Program-made: the position numbers and the translations under genes
Notes under the pieces: model-generated
Databases searched by the model: none
The model's input: the letters and a program-made list of their open reading frames with translations, nothing else
Told to the model about the DNA's origin: nothing
Assembly: GCA_030272155.1 (NCBI GenBank)
Contig: CP126191.1
Coordinates: 9,446,501-9,510,500, forward strand
Origin: Tetradesmus obliquus
Lineage: Eukaryota; Chlorophyta; Chlorophyceae; Sphaeropleales; Scenedesmaceae
Direction of reading: 5' to 3'
Length of the DNA stretch: 64,000 nt
Shown here: piece by piece, positions 48,701 to 59,040 of the stretch
Numbering within the stretch: position 1 is the first letter of the stretch
Layout: each line of letters opens with the position of its first letter

Positions 48701-49690
48701 GCTTAGCTGGCGGCGCTTGGGGTGCAGCAGCTGACAGATTGGCTCGTGTTGCTGCACATGCCCGTGACTGGTCTGGTTCACACTGCAAATTCAATGAAGT
48801 GCATGCAGACCTGATGCCAGATGCCAGCACGCGCTGCTCATGTTGTGGGTCAGAAAGACTGCAGCCACCTCCTGCATGATAGAGCACGCACAGCACAATC
48901 CACAGTGTCAGTGCAGCGCCCTACTGCATCAGGCAGCTCCGCAGCTCTTCGCTGCGTGTGATGCTGCAACCGGGTTTCTCTCCGTGGTTGTTTCGGAAGT
49001 GATTGCCATATCAGCCTCCCTGTCTATGCAGAGCCAGCTACGCAGCAGTGACCGAGTGTTTGGTTTGGCGTAGGCTTTTCCTTCGCATTGCATACATGGT
49101 GTTGGGTTGGGTTTGCGTGCTGCTGGCATCATTTGCTTTAGGGCCCAGCTGCCTTGACAAATGCACTGCCAACGCTTGCAGCTCCCCCCAAACAGACCTT
49201 GCTGTCCACCTGCTCTGCCATGCTGTTTTGGCTGAGCACTACGGCTTGATGCAGCAGCGGCATCCCCTCCTGCACACCAGGCGTGCCTGCCAGGTTGCAC
49301 TGGCAGCTGCATTGCCTGCCTTGCGGCATCGCACTGGCCTGTGATCATGCAGGCTTGTCATCTGTCGTATCTGAGCGGCATGTCATGAATGCTGCACTGC
49401 CTCTTGGGTTGGGTACTGTTCACTATGTACTACTATGGTATGCTTGTCACCTCTATGTAGGACTGGGCCGCTGTGTTTGTTGGCTTTTGCAGGGCAGCGT
49501 GCGCATCATAATGCGCCACATGGAATTCACGCGCTGTTGAAATCGTTTACCAAGGCTCGTCTTGTGGGGCAAGCCATCCACACGTTGATGTCTACACAGT
49601 ACAAGCGCCGCGCAGCGGGCTCCCAGCATGCCATGCCATGCCAATGGCTGGTGCCTCATGCGTTTTTCACAGAAAGTTTTGTTCTGTAAC
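48701..49690 (+). pseudogene. Possible decayed ORF cluster
   Basis: Plus-strand stretches at about 48720-48879 (with a C-x-C-x2-C cluster), 49150-49344 and 49500-49690 have codon-like, non-repetitive composition and helical character. Stops and frame changes separate them, and only the last is preceded by a fair acceptor (TTTTGCAG). It may be a dead transposase or an unrecognised multi-exon gene; I cannot assign a family. Confidence 0.2.
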
Positions 49691-50525
49691 GTGATGATGA
49701 TGGGAGTTTTGTTCTGTTGGCACTCCTATGAGGGTGTGCTGATCAGCGCAGCCTGCGTGGTGTGTGCTGCTGCACGGCCTGCTGTCACAACAGCATGCTT
49801 GTGCCACACGGTGCGGCGTTATTCCTGTGGGAGGGCGCACTGAGGAGCATTGCCAATTATGTATATCTATCTGTTACGCAGCATATGTAACCACCATACA
49901 TCAACTTGCTTTGAAAGCATAGCCGCTATGCTGGCTGCGGCAGCCAGCTGTCCCCATCATGCAAAGCAGCGTCCCTGGCTGCTGTGCCAATGGAGCTGAT
50001 GCCCTCACACATGTGGTGCGGGGGAGGTGCACAGCTATGCATTTACTTGGTACTTTGGAGTCAAGGAGCCGTCTATTACTGTCACTTCACATGCTGCAAA
50101 GCAAGGTGTGCACAGGTCAAACCTCCCTCTGCCCTGCTGCCCAGCAACGCGCATACACCAAGGGCTGGATATGGCAACCACTGCCACAGCAGCCCCAACA
50201 GCTGTGGCTGCTTGGCGGCTGTACCCGCCTGGCCACAAGGGAAGCAAGCACAGCAATGCTGGCAAACATGATGGGTAACGTGATGGCAAGCACAACGCTG
50301 CTTGCTTGCCAGCACAGCGATTACAAGAGCAGTGCAGCCTCCTACAAGTGGCGAGCTATGCAGGAAGCCGCTGTGCTGCCGTAGAGGGTGGTCACCTGAA
50401 AACACATGCGAGATGTGAACCCTTCTCTGCAGGCATGCAGTGCTGCATGTTCACACACATACAGCGGCGGCAAAAGCATCATTCACTGACTAGCCTGCTG
50501 CTGCTGCTGCTGCGCATCCTTGAGC
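49691..50525. other. Spacer upstream of the tRNA-Sec 3' flank
   Basis: Nothing recognised apart from a (CTG)5 run just below 50515. On the minus strand a T4 run about 50 nt past the tRNA-Sec 3' end (50472-50475) could end Pol III transcription. Confidence 0.35.
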
Positions 50526-50612
50526 CGCCGATCAGGTGGAATCGAACCACTCGGCCTCCCGGCCGCTACGGGTTTGAAGCCCGCACCCAGCACCAGCCAG
50601 GATCAGTTCGGC
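50526..50612 (-). tRNA. Selenocysteine tRNA (anticodon UCA)
   Basis: The 87-nt minus-strand sequence folds as the eukaryotic 9/4 tRNA-Sec: a 9-bp acceptor stem with two mismatches (A-A and U-U), a 6-bp D stem CCTGGC/GCTGGG with a tight TGGT loop, an anticodon stem with loop CTTCAAA (anticodon UCA at the first U after the universal U33), a long variable arm CGGCC-GGGA-GGCCG, and a 4-bp T stem GTGG-TTCGATT-CCAC. The long D stem, long variable arm, 4-bp T stem and UCA anticodon together are specific for tRNA[Ser]Sec, which is charged with Ser and converted to Sec to read UGA in mRNAs that carry a SECIS. Selenoproteins are known in chlorophytes. The two acceptor mismatches leave some room for a pseudogene. 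Confidence 0.85.
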
Positions 50613-51555
50613 ATCAGGTGGCATGCACACACGCTGTCAGAAAGGCCACCTACATTCATGCTGATCTGGATGCCAGTGTGCACTCTGCGTGGAGCTGAAG
50701 ACGCTGCTGCTGCCTTGACTGTACTTCTTACCTTTGGATATACCTGATCAACACGCTTTACCTGTGTTCGCATCCCCAGCGCAGCTGGCTGCACTTCTGC
50801 TGTGCTTACTGGTGGTGCTGCTGCTGCAGCTGCCACTGCGCGTGCAGGCGCCCGGAGAGTCAACTGGCCGCAACAACGACGAGAAACATAAACAATACAT
50901 ATCGTAAACCAATAGGCAACGGGCACAACAGCTGCAGCAACAAAGACGGCGGGCCCAACAAACTGCCGGCCAGTACAGGCATCCGGCAGGGGCGATACAG
51001 TATTTGACTTCCTTGGTTTTAGGTTCAGATTGGATATGTGACCACTTGTAACAAGGTTGGGTGGTCGGCCACATCTCAGCCACAGGGCTGATTGATCCGC
51101 TCATCATGTGATAAAACCAATCCGCCGTGCAAGCACGACGAATTTGGAAGGATAGGGAACTGCGGCCTCGCAATGAGCTATGTACGCCCCAGAAGCGCCC
51201 TTCAGCTCGAGCCCCAAACCCGCGTAACATGACTCAGTCCCTTGGTCCTGCATTGTTGCAGAATGCAGCCGTGTTTCAAGTATCTTTAAGCAGTATGCTG
51301 GGACTTTATTGTGGCCTCTGGTCATCGTGAGGAGGGTTTCTGCCAAGACTACTCTGACACCAACATCACCCATCCCCAGCACAAGCAGAACTGCTGCAAA
51401 ATTCAGAGGCAGAAACAGTCATGCAAACGCAATGTCTGCGTTCTGGACGCATGCAGGTGATCTAGGCTCAGCTGCATGCACTAGGCTGTAGCCCGCACCT
51501 GCGCCAGTGGCGCCAGTCCTTCCCTCCAACGCCCTGGCTACCTGTCACTGCTGGC
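50613..51555. other. tRNA-Sec 5' flank and spacer
   Basis: The region upstream of the tRNA-Sec gene is where an external promoter would lie; no TATA box is evident within 40 nt. A minus frame at about 51104-51382 is open and not repetitive, but it has no splice support or recognised motif. Confidence 0.3.
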
Positions 51556-51744
51556 ATGTGTCTGCAGATGCATGCCTCCCTGCAGCAGCCAAACAGCATA
51601 CCTGCACACTCAGCAGCGCTGCACAGCCACGCAACAGCTCGCATGCAGCGGCGTCACCAGCAGCAGTCCAAGGTCGCGCACATGCGCCACATGTGCGTAC
51701 AAGCAGCAGCAAGCAGCTCGTCGCCTAGCTCAGCAGGCCTGACA

Positions 51745-51777
<33 letters not shown>

Positions 51778-51897
51778 TTGAGCCGCGGGCCTGTGCTGGT
51801 GGTGCCTGCCTTCTACCTTGATGCGCAAGCATTCAAGCCGCTGGTGCAGGAGCTGCGCAGCAGGGGCTTTAACGCAGCACTGCCTCCCATCAGGTGC

Positions 51898-51959
<62 letters not shown>

Positions 51960-52185
51960 GAGCTGCAGTTACTGCAGCTGCCACAGCAACCCTGTGGTGC
52001 AAGCATATGCGGCCATGTTTGCTGTTTACTTGTGTTGTGCTGCAGTCGTCAGTTGCTTTTTGTGTTGTGTACAGTGTGCTGCGTTCTGGCGGGGCAAGCG
52101 AGAGCACGGTGTTTGGTTGACAAGCAGCAACAGCCATAGCTCAACAGCTGCAGACGCAGTAGGCAGGGACAGCCGTGCACCAGCC

Positions 52186-52217
<32 letters not shown>

Positions 52218-54273
52218 GCGATGCAAAAGTAATACCTTCAGCAGCACCGCCCGTTCAGCAGCTGCTGCATCGTTGCCGCTGGCAGTGCCCTGATGTATCA
52301 GGGGGCCGGGCACATGATGGCGTAGTGCTCCTTCCTGTTGCCGCTCCATTGGGGCGCGGGCCTGATGGCGTTGAACCGTTACTGGAAACTCACTGCAGAT
52401 GGCCTTAGGCTGCAGCACACAGCAGCTTGAAAGTTACTTCGCATAAATGTTACACAGGGCACACCCTCCCATATAAAGTAAGCTATTGCTTGATGGGTAA
52501 CATGATGATCAGGGGGCCGGGTGCCCCTGCATCTAGGGCGCTCGCTGAGATGCATGGCTTGGTGCAAGGCCGAAGCCAGCTGCACCACTCTCAATGCCAC
52601 GCAACTGTCTGCATTGCCGCTGCTGCGCACATGCAATGATACCTGGCGGTGTTGCGCCAAGCACAGCACTTCACCTGTGCTCCTGACTGCCTCTGCTGTT
52701 ACTGCTGCTGCTGCTGCTGCTGCTGCGATGTGCAGGTGGACAGATTGGGTCCCCACGCTAGGCGGCAGGTCAGTGCGGCCCATCCTTGACCGTATGGACT
52801 ACGCACTCACGCAGGTGCGTGGCTGGCTGCCACTGCTGCCGCTGCACTGCTGCTGACTAATTGCCCAGCCCAGTAGAACCGCTTGTGCGTATTTGCTGTT
52901 GCTGTCTGCAGCGCCTAAGGTGGTTTGGGAGTGGCTCCCTCCTCTGGGTTTACCTCTTGCCAAAACAACGTGTTTTCATACATTACATTACATTACATGC
53001 TTCACTCAACGAGGAGTGGGAACCCCAGTCAGGAGCCAACGAGAGGCTCAAAGGGATTGATTGTCTGCAGCGCTCCAGGGCCCGCCAATCTGGCTGTTGT
53101 TGTCGGCTGTAGTCGTGTTCCTCGTCTGGCTGTGATCTGCCTTGAAACGGCCAGAAGCTACCACACATGCAGTGTTTGTCATATGACATGTTATATGACA
53201 TATTCTGCTGGTATTGTCACATTTTTCAAACGATTTCACGTGTCTCCTGCAGCTGCTGGAGGGCTACCAGGTCAGCGAGCAGGGCAACTTTGAGGTGCCG
53301 CTGCCGCAGCCGGCCACCTACCAAGATTGGCTGCAGGAATTCAGGGACGCCTCGCAGGGAGCGCGGCCAGGACTGGAGCTAACTGGTGCGTGGGGTGGCA
53401 TGCTGCGCACAGCTGTGAACATGGAGTCTGCAGAAGTTTTCAGCATGCAAAGCAGCTGTTGCTGCTGTCATAGGTGTGCTGCCAGTGTGCTTCAGTACGT
53501 GTAGAAGCAGGCAGGGCATCTGGCGTCCTCTGTCCCAGCAAAGAGTTTCTGGGCCGGGGGATGAGCTCGCAAGGAGCTGCCCCAGGCCTGGGGCTAGCCG
53601 TCAGGCTGACTGGTGTGTGGGGTGGGACGCATGCTTCGCACAGCTTCAATGCTCTGCCTTTGAGTTTGACACAGCTGCTTGTGCGCTGAACCTACTGTGC
53701 TGCTCGTTGTACTGCTCACTATACCGCTCGCTATACTGTACCGCAGGCCCTCCTCTGGGTCCACCTCTTGCTAGAAAAACGTGTAATTTATTGATTGATT
53801 ATATGATTGTACCGCAGGCCCCTGGAAGGGCTCGCAGCGTGCCGCGCTGGTGGCATCGTCTGCTGGCGGCTGGATCAGCCGCATCTTCCTGGCACGAGGG
53901 CCGCCTTACAGCAACATCGTGTACCACGGCGCTGACAGGTGCGGCTGAAGTAACAATTGTGAAGGAATGCGGTACATAACATGATGTTACATAGCATGTT
54001 ACGGAGGTATGTATGTTTTGGTTGCAGCTGTTGCAGCCATCGGCACCGGCACAGCAAGATGTAGTACACGATGTTGATGCGAGCTGCGCGTCTGCTGAGA
54101 CCTTTTGTTGCTCGTGTGGTGTGCAGCATGCTGTTGCCCCAGTGCCAGTGTTCTGAAATGCTGCATGCTGTTGTCTATGTGCAGCTGATTCAAGCTTTGC
54201 CGGTGCAGCCTTGTGGTGCGCTGTTTTCGTACAGACAGCTGCTGCCGATGCCTGTCTAGCTGCGTCATCGACG

Positions 54274-54330
<57 letters not shown>

Positions 54331-55981
54331 AGGGTGCACACGCTGGTCACGCTGGGCACGCCGCACAAGAGCGCGGAGCCTGTCACGCGGCGCAACATCG
54401 ACTTTGTGAACGACAACTACGGCGGCGCACACATGGACGATGTGAGGTGTGTGTGATGGCTGCAGTTTCTGCTTTTGCTTGCATGTAAAGCTTGCATGTA
54501 AAGTAAATGATGCGCGGGATAGAATGTCCACAGCTGAGCTTACAAGGTCAACACCGTTTGCAGCAGCCACACAAGTGTTCATGCAGGTGCGCAGTGCTGT
54601 GCATGAACGTCATTTAGCCGGGGTGTGTGACTTGGCTGCAGGCGAGATATGGTTAAAACATGAAACATGAAACTGACAAAATATCATCTGTCATGACTTC
54701 ACGTCTACTGTTCACTGCAGTCGCCGTGCTCCGTGCTGCTGCTGTTTGTGCTCCTTGCGTCTGCTGTTGCGGGGCTCGACAGTGTGTGCCTTGTGCGCTG
54801 CCTACCTCATGTTGGCCGGCTGTGACACACTCCCCCCGACCAGCATTGCTTGAAGGTGCGCAGTTGTGCATTTACCATGCCTCAAACTGTCATATTACAC
54901 TGCTGCTGCTGTGCAGGTACGTTGCGATAGGCAGCAAGACTGTGCAAGGCAAGTCCTGGCTGAACGGCGCAGTGCAGGACTTTGCGTACCAGTCCTACAA
55001 CATCTGCATTGGGGACGGCAGCGCCTGGGGCGATGGCGTGACGCCCCTGGAGTGTGCATTGGGTGAGTGAGTGTGTTGAGTGAGCGCATTGAGTGAGTGC
55101 GTTGAATGAGTGTGTTGAGTGAGCGCATTGAGTGAGTGCATTGGGTGAGTGCAACATGACAGTTTCAGGCATGGTAAATGCACATGACTGCATTGGGTGA
55201 TTGCATTGAGTGAGTGCATCGAGTGAGTACATGGGGTGAGTGCATTGAATGAGTGCATTGGGTAAGAGGACGTGTTGCTATTGCAAGGTGCAGAGTATGG
55301 GTCCCGCGTGCAGGTGATGTATGGTACAACGTACTTTTAAATGACAGTTGTAGGCATGGTCACTGCACAACCGTTCACCTGCAAGCAATGCTGGTCCAGA
55401 AGCCTGTAACGGCCTGTCTGCTTTGCTACCTAGGCTGCTCTGCAGCCCCGTCATGCCAGCTCAATGCAGCATCTTCCATCTGCTTTACATGCTGAAATTA
55501 ACTCTGCAAACTCCACTTTAGTAGCACCACGCTTGCCCTGCTCGCACTGCGCCAGGCGCGCATCAGCTGCTGGGCTGGCTGCCCGCCCATGCTGCGACTG
55601 CTGTGCATTGGTGCTGCTGCATGTCCATTGCAGCTGTCGCGCGCATGCTCAGCAACTTCAGCAAACTCATTTCTGCTGCTTGCGTGCTGTCTCATGGATC
55701 ACGTTCTTGATGTTTTGTTTTGTGTTTGTGCAGCGCTGGATGGAGCGCACCACATAGTGATGGAGGGCGCAAAGCATGTGCCATTAGAGGCAAAGCCAGA
55801 GCAGGGCGTGCACTGGTATGGATCAGGGCCCTACCTAGAGCAGTGGGTGCACTTCCTGCAGCATAGCGGCGGCTCTGAAGCAGCCACACCAGCAGAGATG
55901 GCATCGCTCCGCAGCAACAGCAGCAGCAGCAGCATCAGTGGCGGCGGCACCGGCGGCAGCGGCGGCAGCAGCCGCGTTTAA
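51556..55981 (+). CDS. Alpha/beta hydrolase (lipase / PGAP1-like serine hydrolase)
   Basis: Seven exons: 51556-51893, 52736-52814, 53253-53385, 53818-53938, 54333-54446, 54917-55062, 55734-55981 (TAA); 1,179 nt, 392 residues; all phases agree. The N-terminal 75 residues are Ser/Gln-rich and could be a transit peptide; the true start may lie upstream. The first beta strand (VLVVPAFYLD, around residue 79) leads into the hydrolase core. The nucleophile elbow is A-S-S198-A-G-G in exon 4. A second conserved strand-turn (TLVTLGTPH) is in exon 5, the likely acid D301 in exon 6, and the catalytic His (H325, in GAKHVP) in exon 7. Similar proteins in plants are annotated as alpha/beta-hydrolases related to GPI inositol deacylase or lipases; the substrate is unknown. 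Several introns contain long CTG runs ending at the acceptor. Intron 2 carries a LINE tail. Confidence 0.8.
51722..51773 (+). repeat. Poly-Ser coding AGC tract
   Basis: An (AGC)9-10 run inside exon 1 of the hydrolase gene. A second, longer (CAG)n run of about 18 units starts six bases into intron 1 (51900-51955), directly after the donor. Confidence 0.85.
52976..53060 (-). mobile_element. LINE 3'-tail insertion in hydrolase intron 2
   Basis: (CATTA)n followed by about 60 bp matching the LINE 3' UTR in reverse complement, ending near the same breakpoint (GGCTCAAAGGG) as the copy at 46353. It has one or two base changes relative to the other copies (CTTCACTC for CTCCACTC). Confidence 0.75.
54277..54331 (+). 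repeat. (CTG)17-18 abutting the exon 5 acceptor
   Basis: An uninterrupted CTG run whose last unit forms the CTGCAG acceptor of hydrolase exon 5 (54333). It replaces a normal polypyrimidine tract. Confidence 0.9.
54855..54893 (-). repeat. Dispersed repeat, inverted copy
   Basis: In reverse complement this matches 55159-55187 and the first half of 36462-36511 (ATGACAGTTTGAGGCATGGT). Together with 55159 it forms an inverted pair flanking hydrolase exon 6. Confidence 0.55.
55063..55268 (+). repeat. Minisatellite derived from the intron 6 splice donor
   Basis: The exon-intron junction GTGCATTGGGTGAGTG is followed by a dozen or so 14-16-bp units of the form GCATTG(A/G)GTGAGTG, interrupted by one copy of the dispersed repeat at 55154-55188. 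Each unit therefore resembles the real splice donor. Confidence 0.85.
55343..55391 (+). repeat. Dispersed ~49-bp repeat (copy)
   Basis: Matches 36462-36511 at most positions, ending GCAAGCAATGCT in both. Confidence 0.6.
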
Positions 55982-56367
55982 ACCAGATGTGTTGTGGGAA
56001 GCAGGGGAGCGTTTGAGTGTGGTTTGGATTTGAACAAGTTGGCGGTGGCTGTGTGCTTTGCTGGTGAAACCGAGCTCTCCCTGGTGACAAAACAACAGTC
56101 TCCTGCTTCCAAGCTGGTAAACTTGGTACTGTGGGAGGCGAGTTGGATTGGGCAGCCGGGTATGTTGCAGGGGGCGCTGCAAGGCAGCAGCTGTGGGCCG
56201 GCTGCATTCACTCAGCATTCACTCAGCCTAATTAGCTGAGTTTATAAACTGCCTTATCACAGCGGTCGTTGGCGATCAGCTGCCGCACCCCCGGTTAGCT
56301 AGACGCATGACGGTACTGGTGTGCTGTGGGAGACGTGGCCAGCGTGTGGAAGACAGGTGACCCTTGG
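55982..56367. other. Hydrolase 3' flank
   Basis: 3' UTR and spacer; no clear TGTAA signal within the first 250 nt. Nothing else recognised. Confidence 0.4.
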
Positions 56368-56531
56368 GTGAGCAGCAAGCAGCGATCATGGCTCCATCAT
56401 TGAGGGCGACAGTAGCAACCAGTCTGGCGGGTGGACCCCTTCTAGCCATGTGAGCAGCAAGCAGCGATCATGGCTCCATCATTGAGGGCGACAGTAGCAA
56501 CCAGTCTGGCGGGTGGACCCCTTCTAGCCAT
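56368..56531 (+). repeat. Perfect 82-bp tandem duplication
   Basis: Two identical 82-bp units start GTGAGCAGCAAGCAGCGATC at 56368 and 56450; a third GTGAG begins at 56532 and then diverges. Confidence 0.95.
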
Positions 56532-57466
56532 GTGAGTACGCCATTATGTTGTGTTGTGCTTGTAGCATGTGACCTGCAACTAGTATACTGAGCCCGGGTA
56601 AGCGGTTCCATGCCCTAGATAGAGCAAAAGAAGAAAACTAGAGCAACTGGACACCCATGGGTATCTCACACTGCAGTGTCCAGCTGGGTGTCACACTAGG
56701 AAACCGCCCGCTAACTGTACCTGATGGTGTGAGTTTACACCTCGCCAGCACAATATAAAGCACCCCATATATAAGGACTGGTTGATAAAACCCGGGGCAA
56801 GGGCGTGATCAACCGTTCACTGCGAAAACAGGCTGTCATGTAATGTCGCGCAGTTGCGACCGCACGTGTTATGAGAGGATTCGCCAATAAGCCTGGCCCC
56901 ACAAGGTTGACGCAACATCAACAAACAATTGCACGGCGCCAATGCGAACAGACAGACGTTGATCTGTAGGCGACGTTCGGGAAACAAAGGTATGGAGCCC
57001 AGCGACGCAAGGTGAGCTCGTGAATCGAGCTGTAGGGTCGTACATGCAAGAAACGGTAGCGGATTTAAGCAATTTTCACACCAACATTGTCAAGATCAGG
57101 CAGTCTTGGTCTTCAGTGTCAATGGAGACACTGGCAGCTTGACTGGAACGCTGAAAGGTGGTGGGTTACACCCGGGCGATATTGCCGGCGCCATTTTCTA
57201 AATCAAGCTTCTTTCTTTATAATGATGCAGGGCTTAGTTAGGGTGCCACGCTCAGTGACGCTGTAATGAAGGAGCGAGCGAGCGAAGGTAATGAAACCAA
57301 TGCACCGGCTCTACCAGCGGCTTGATGCGCCTGCCCGTTATACTTTACGTCTACGAGGCAGAAGTCTCAGTATTCGTCGATGCTGTGGACGGGGATGCGT
57401 ACAGCCCAGCGCACTTCGTAGTAACCTTGGCTGCTGCTGTGTGCAGGGCGCCAAGGTGCAGACGAA
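56532..57466. other. Spacer upstream of the 57467 gene
   Basis: Contains short inverted repeats (for example CTGGACAC...GTGTCCAG, about 56647-56687) and GAGCGAGCGAGCGAAGG at about 57272. No supported gene; it presumably includes the promoter of the 57467 gene. Confidence 0.35.
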
Positions 57467-58095
57467 ATGGTGTTACCCTGTGTGAACTGTAGTTTGATGA
57501 TGCACGATCAAGGCGAGGCGCTCCATCATCCTGCCACACCAGTGACGGTGTCGCCCTCCAAGCCAGCTGCAGAGCAGCAGCAGCAGCAGCAGCAGCAGAG
57601 TCACGCGCCTCACGTAGCTGTGGAAAGATCCAGCAGCACCATCCATACCAGGAATGCGCTCATGGAGATGCTGCAGCTGCTCAAAACCATAAAGGCAGTC
57701 CATGTCCTGGCTGCTGATCTGGCCACTGCAGACTACACGCTGGCGGTAAGAATCGCTGCTTGGATTTTTAGTAGAGCACTGCCAAAGCCGGGCAGCTGGG
57801 TGTTAAGCTCCCAAAGTGTTCGGCCTAGGGTTGTTGGGCACACTTGATAGACATTGCTGACAATTCAGTTGCATGCATTGCATTGTCATTTCATGGCAGC
57901 ATTGCAAGTGCAGCCTGTGCCTGGCAGGGTATCCAAAGCTGCAGTCTGCACAGAATTAGAGTCACTTGAGTCAGGTGCTTTCAAATCGCAGCAGTTGCCT
58001 CCACCACACAAGCAACAGGCAGACTTGCTGATGCAGAGAAACTTCAGTCATGCCGACACATGAACCGCCGCCGCGCTGCTGCCGCTGCCGCTTCG

Positions 58096-58180
<85 letters not shown>

Positions 58181-58425
58181 TGCTGCAGACACCAGCGCTG
58201 CAAACTGCCCTGGCTGCTGCAAACACGTCCGTGGCGGCATGCGGGCGGGCAGTCGACGTGGCAGCTCTGCTGCTGTACGCAAGTCCTTCAGCGGTGCATC
58301 TGGCAGACATGGCGCTGCGAGTGGCAGAAGGAGCCGTTGCAGCAACATGCAGGCAGGTGAGCCAGGCTCAGCAGCTGGCAGCCCAGGTGCAACGGCAGCA
58401 GCAGCAGCAGCAGCAGGCTTACCTT

Positions 58426-58469
<44 letters not shown>

Positions 58470-58527
58470 GCTTGATGAGCATGCTGAGCTGGCTGACACC
58501 TGCAGCAGCACTGGCTGCTGCTGGTAG
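57467..58527 (+). CDS. Unknown two-exon protein, paralogue of the 40-kb gene
   Basis: Exon 1 is 57467-57745 (93 codons; ATGs at 57467 and 57497-57502 are alternatives) and exon 2 is 58189-58527 (112 codons plus TAG); phase 0; the intron is 443 nt. Exon 1 has a Gln run and then the helix ALMEMLQLLKTIKA, matching ALLEMLQLVSTIRT in the 40-kb gene. Exon 2 shares the TALAAANTSVAACGRAV segment, the ALRVAE helix and the DTCSSTG-CW end. It differs in a longer Ala run (coded by CAG, where the paralogue has Gln in another register) and in an N-terminus that is about 30 residues longer with C-x2-C. The intron ends in about 27 CTG units before the acceptor. Cytosolic or nuclear by default; function unknown. 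Confidence 0.7.
58098..58179 (+). repeat. (CTG)~27 next to an exon acceptor
   Basis: A pure CTG run of about 80 bp at the 3' end of the intron, only nine bases before the acceptor at 58188. It keeps plus and minus frames open (poly-Cys, poly-Ala, poly-Gln); these are artefacts of the repeat. Confidence 0.95.
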
Positions 58528-59040
58528 CTGCCCGGCAATGTGGATGATGGTGCCAGTAAACGGCCATGGCCCATGCGCACTATGCGCAGCAGCGCTGGCG
58601 CATTCGACAGCAGAGCAGAAGCTGGCAACGTGGCCGAGCAGTGGTGGCTGTTGTTGGCCAGAGCATGGTTGCTGGGCTGCAGAAAAGATGGTACAAACAC
58701 TGTTGCAGTGTGTCAATGGAGGCTGGGTGTTTGGTGCACGTATACAGAACCTTTTGAGGACTTGGAACGGCATGGTTGTGTTCTGGGCTGTCTTAGTACT
58801 CGGCAGCGTCTTGTGCTGCAGTGATCCATTTGATACGCGTCTGCAGCAAAGTCTGCGGCGGTGTGATCTGATATGCATGTTGTTGACAGAGAGTTTCCAT
58901 ATAGCATGTTGTGTCATACGAACCGGGCTGTTTTGGATGCTCCGGCAGCCCCATTTTTGCTGCAGCGCTGTCCTGGCTGCTTCCTGCTTGTTTTCAAAGT
59001 CAGCGGCTGGCTGCTAGAAATGGCATGCGCTTGCGCTGCT
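58528..59040. other. 3' flank of the 57467 gene
   Basis: Open frames here have no motifs or splice support. Probably 3' UTR and spacer. Confidence 0.35.

Noticed and set aside
58050-58180. Poly-Cys, poly-Ala and poly-Gln frames
   Set aside because: A CTG run inside the intron of the 57467 gene produces open frames in all registers; none has a start or a conserved neighbour.
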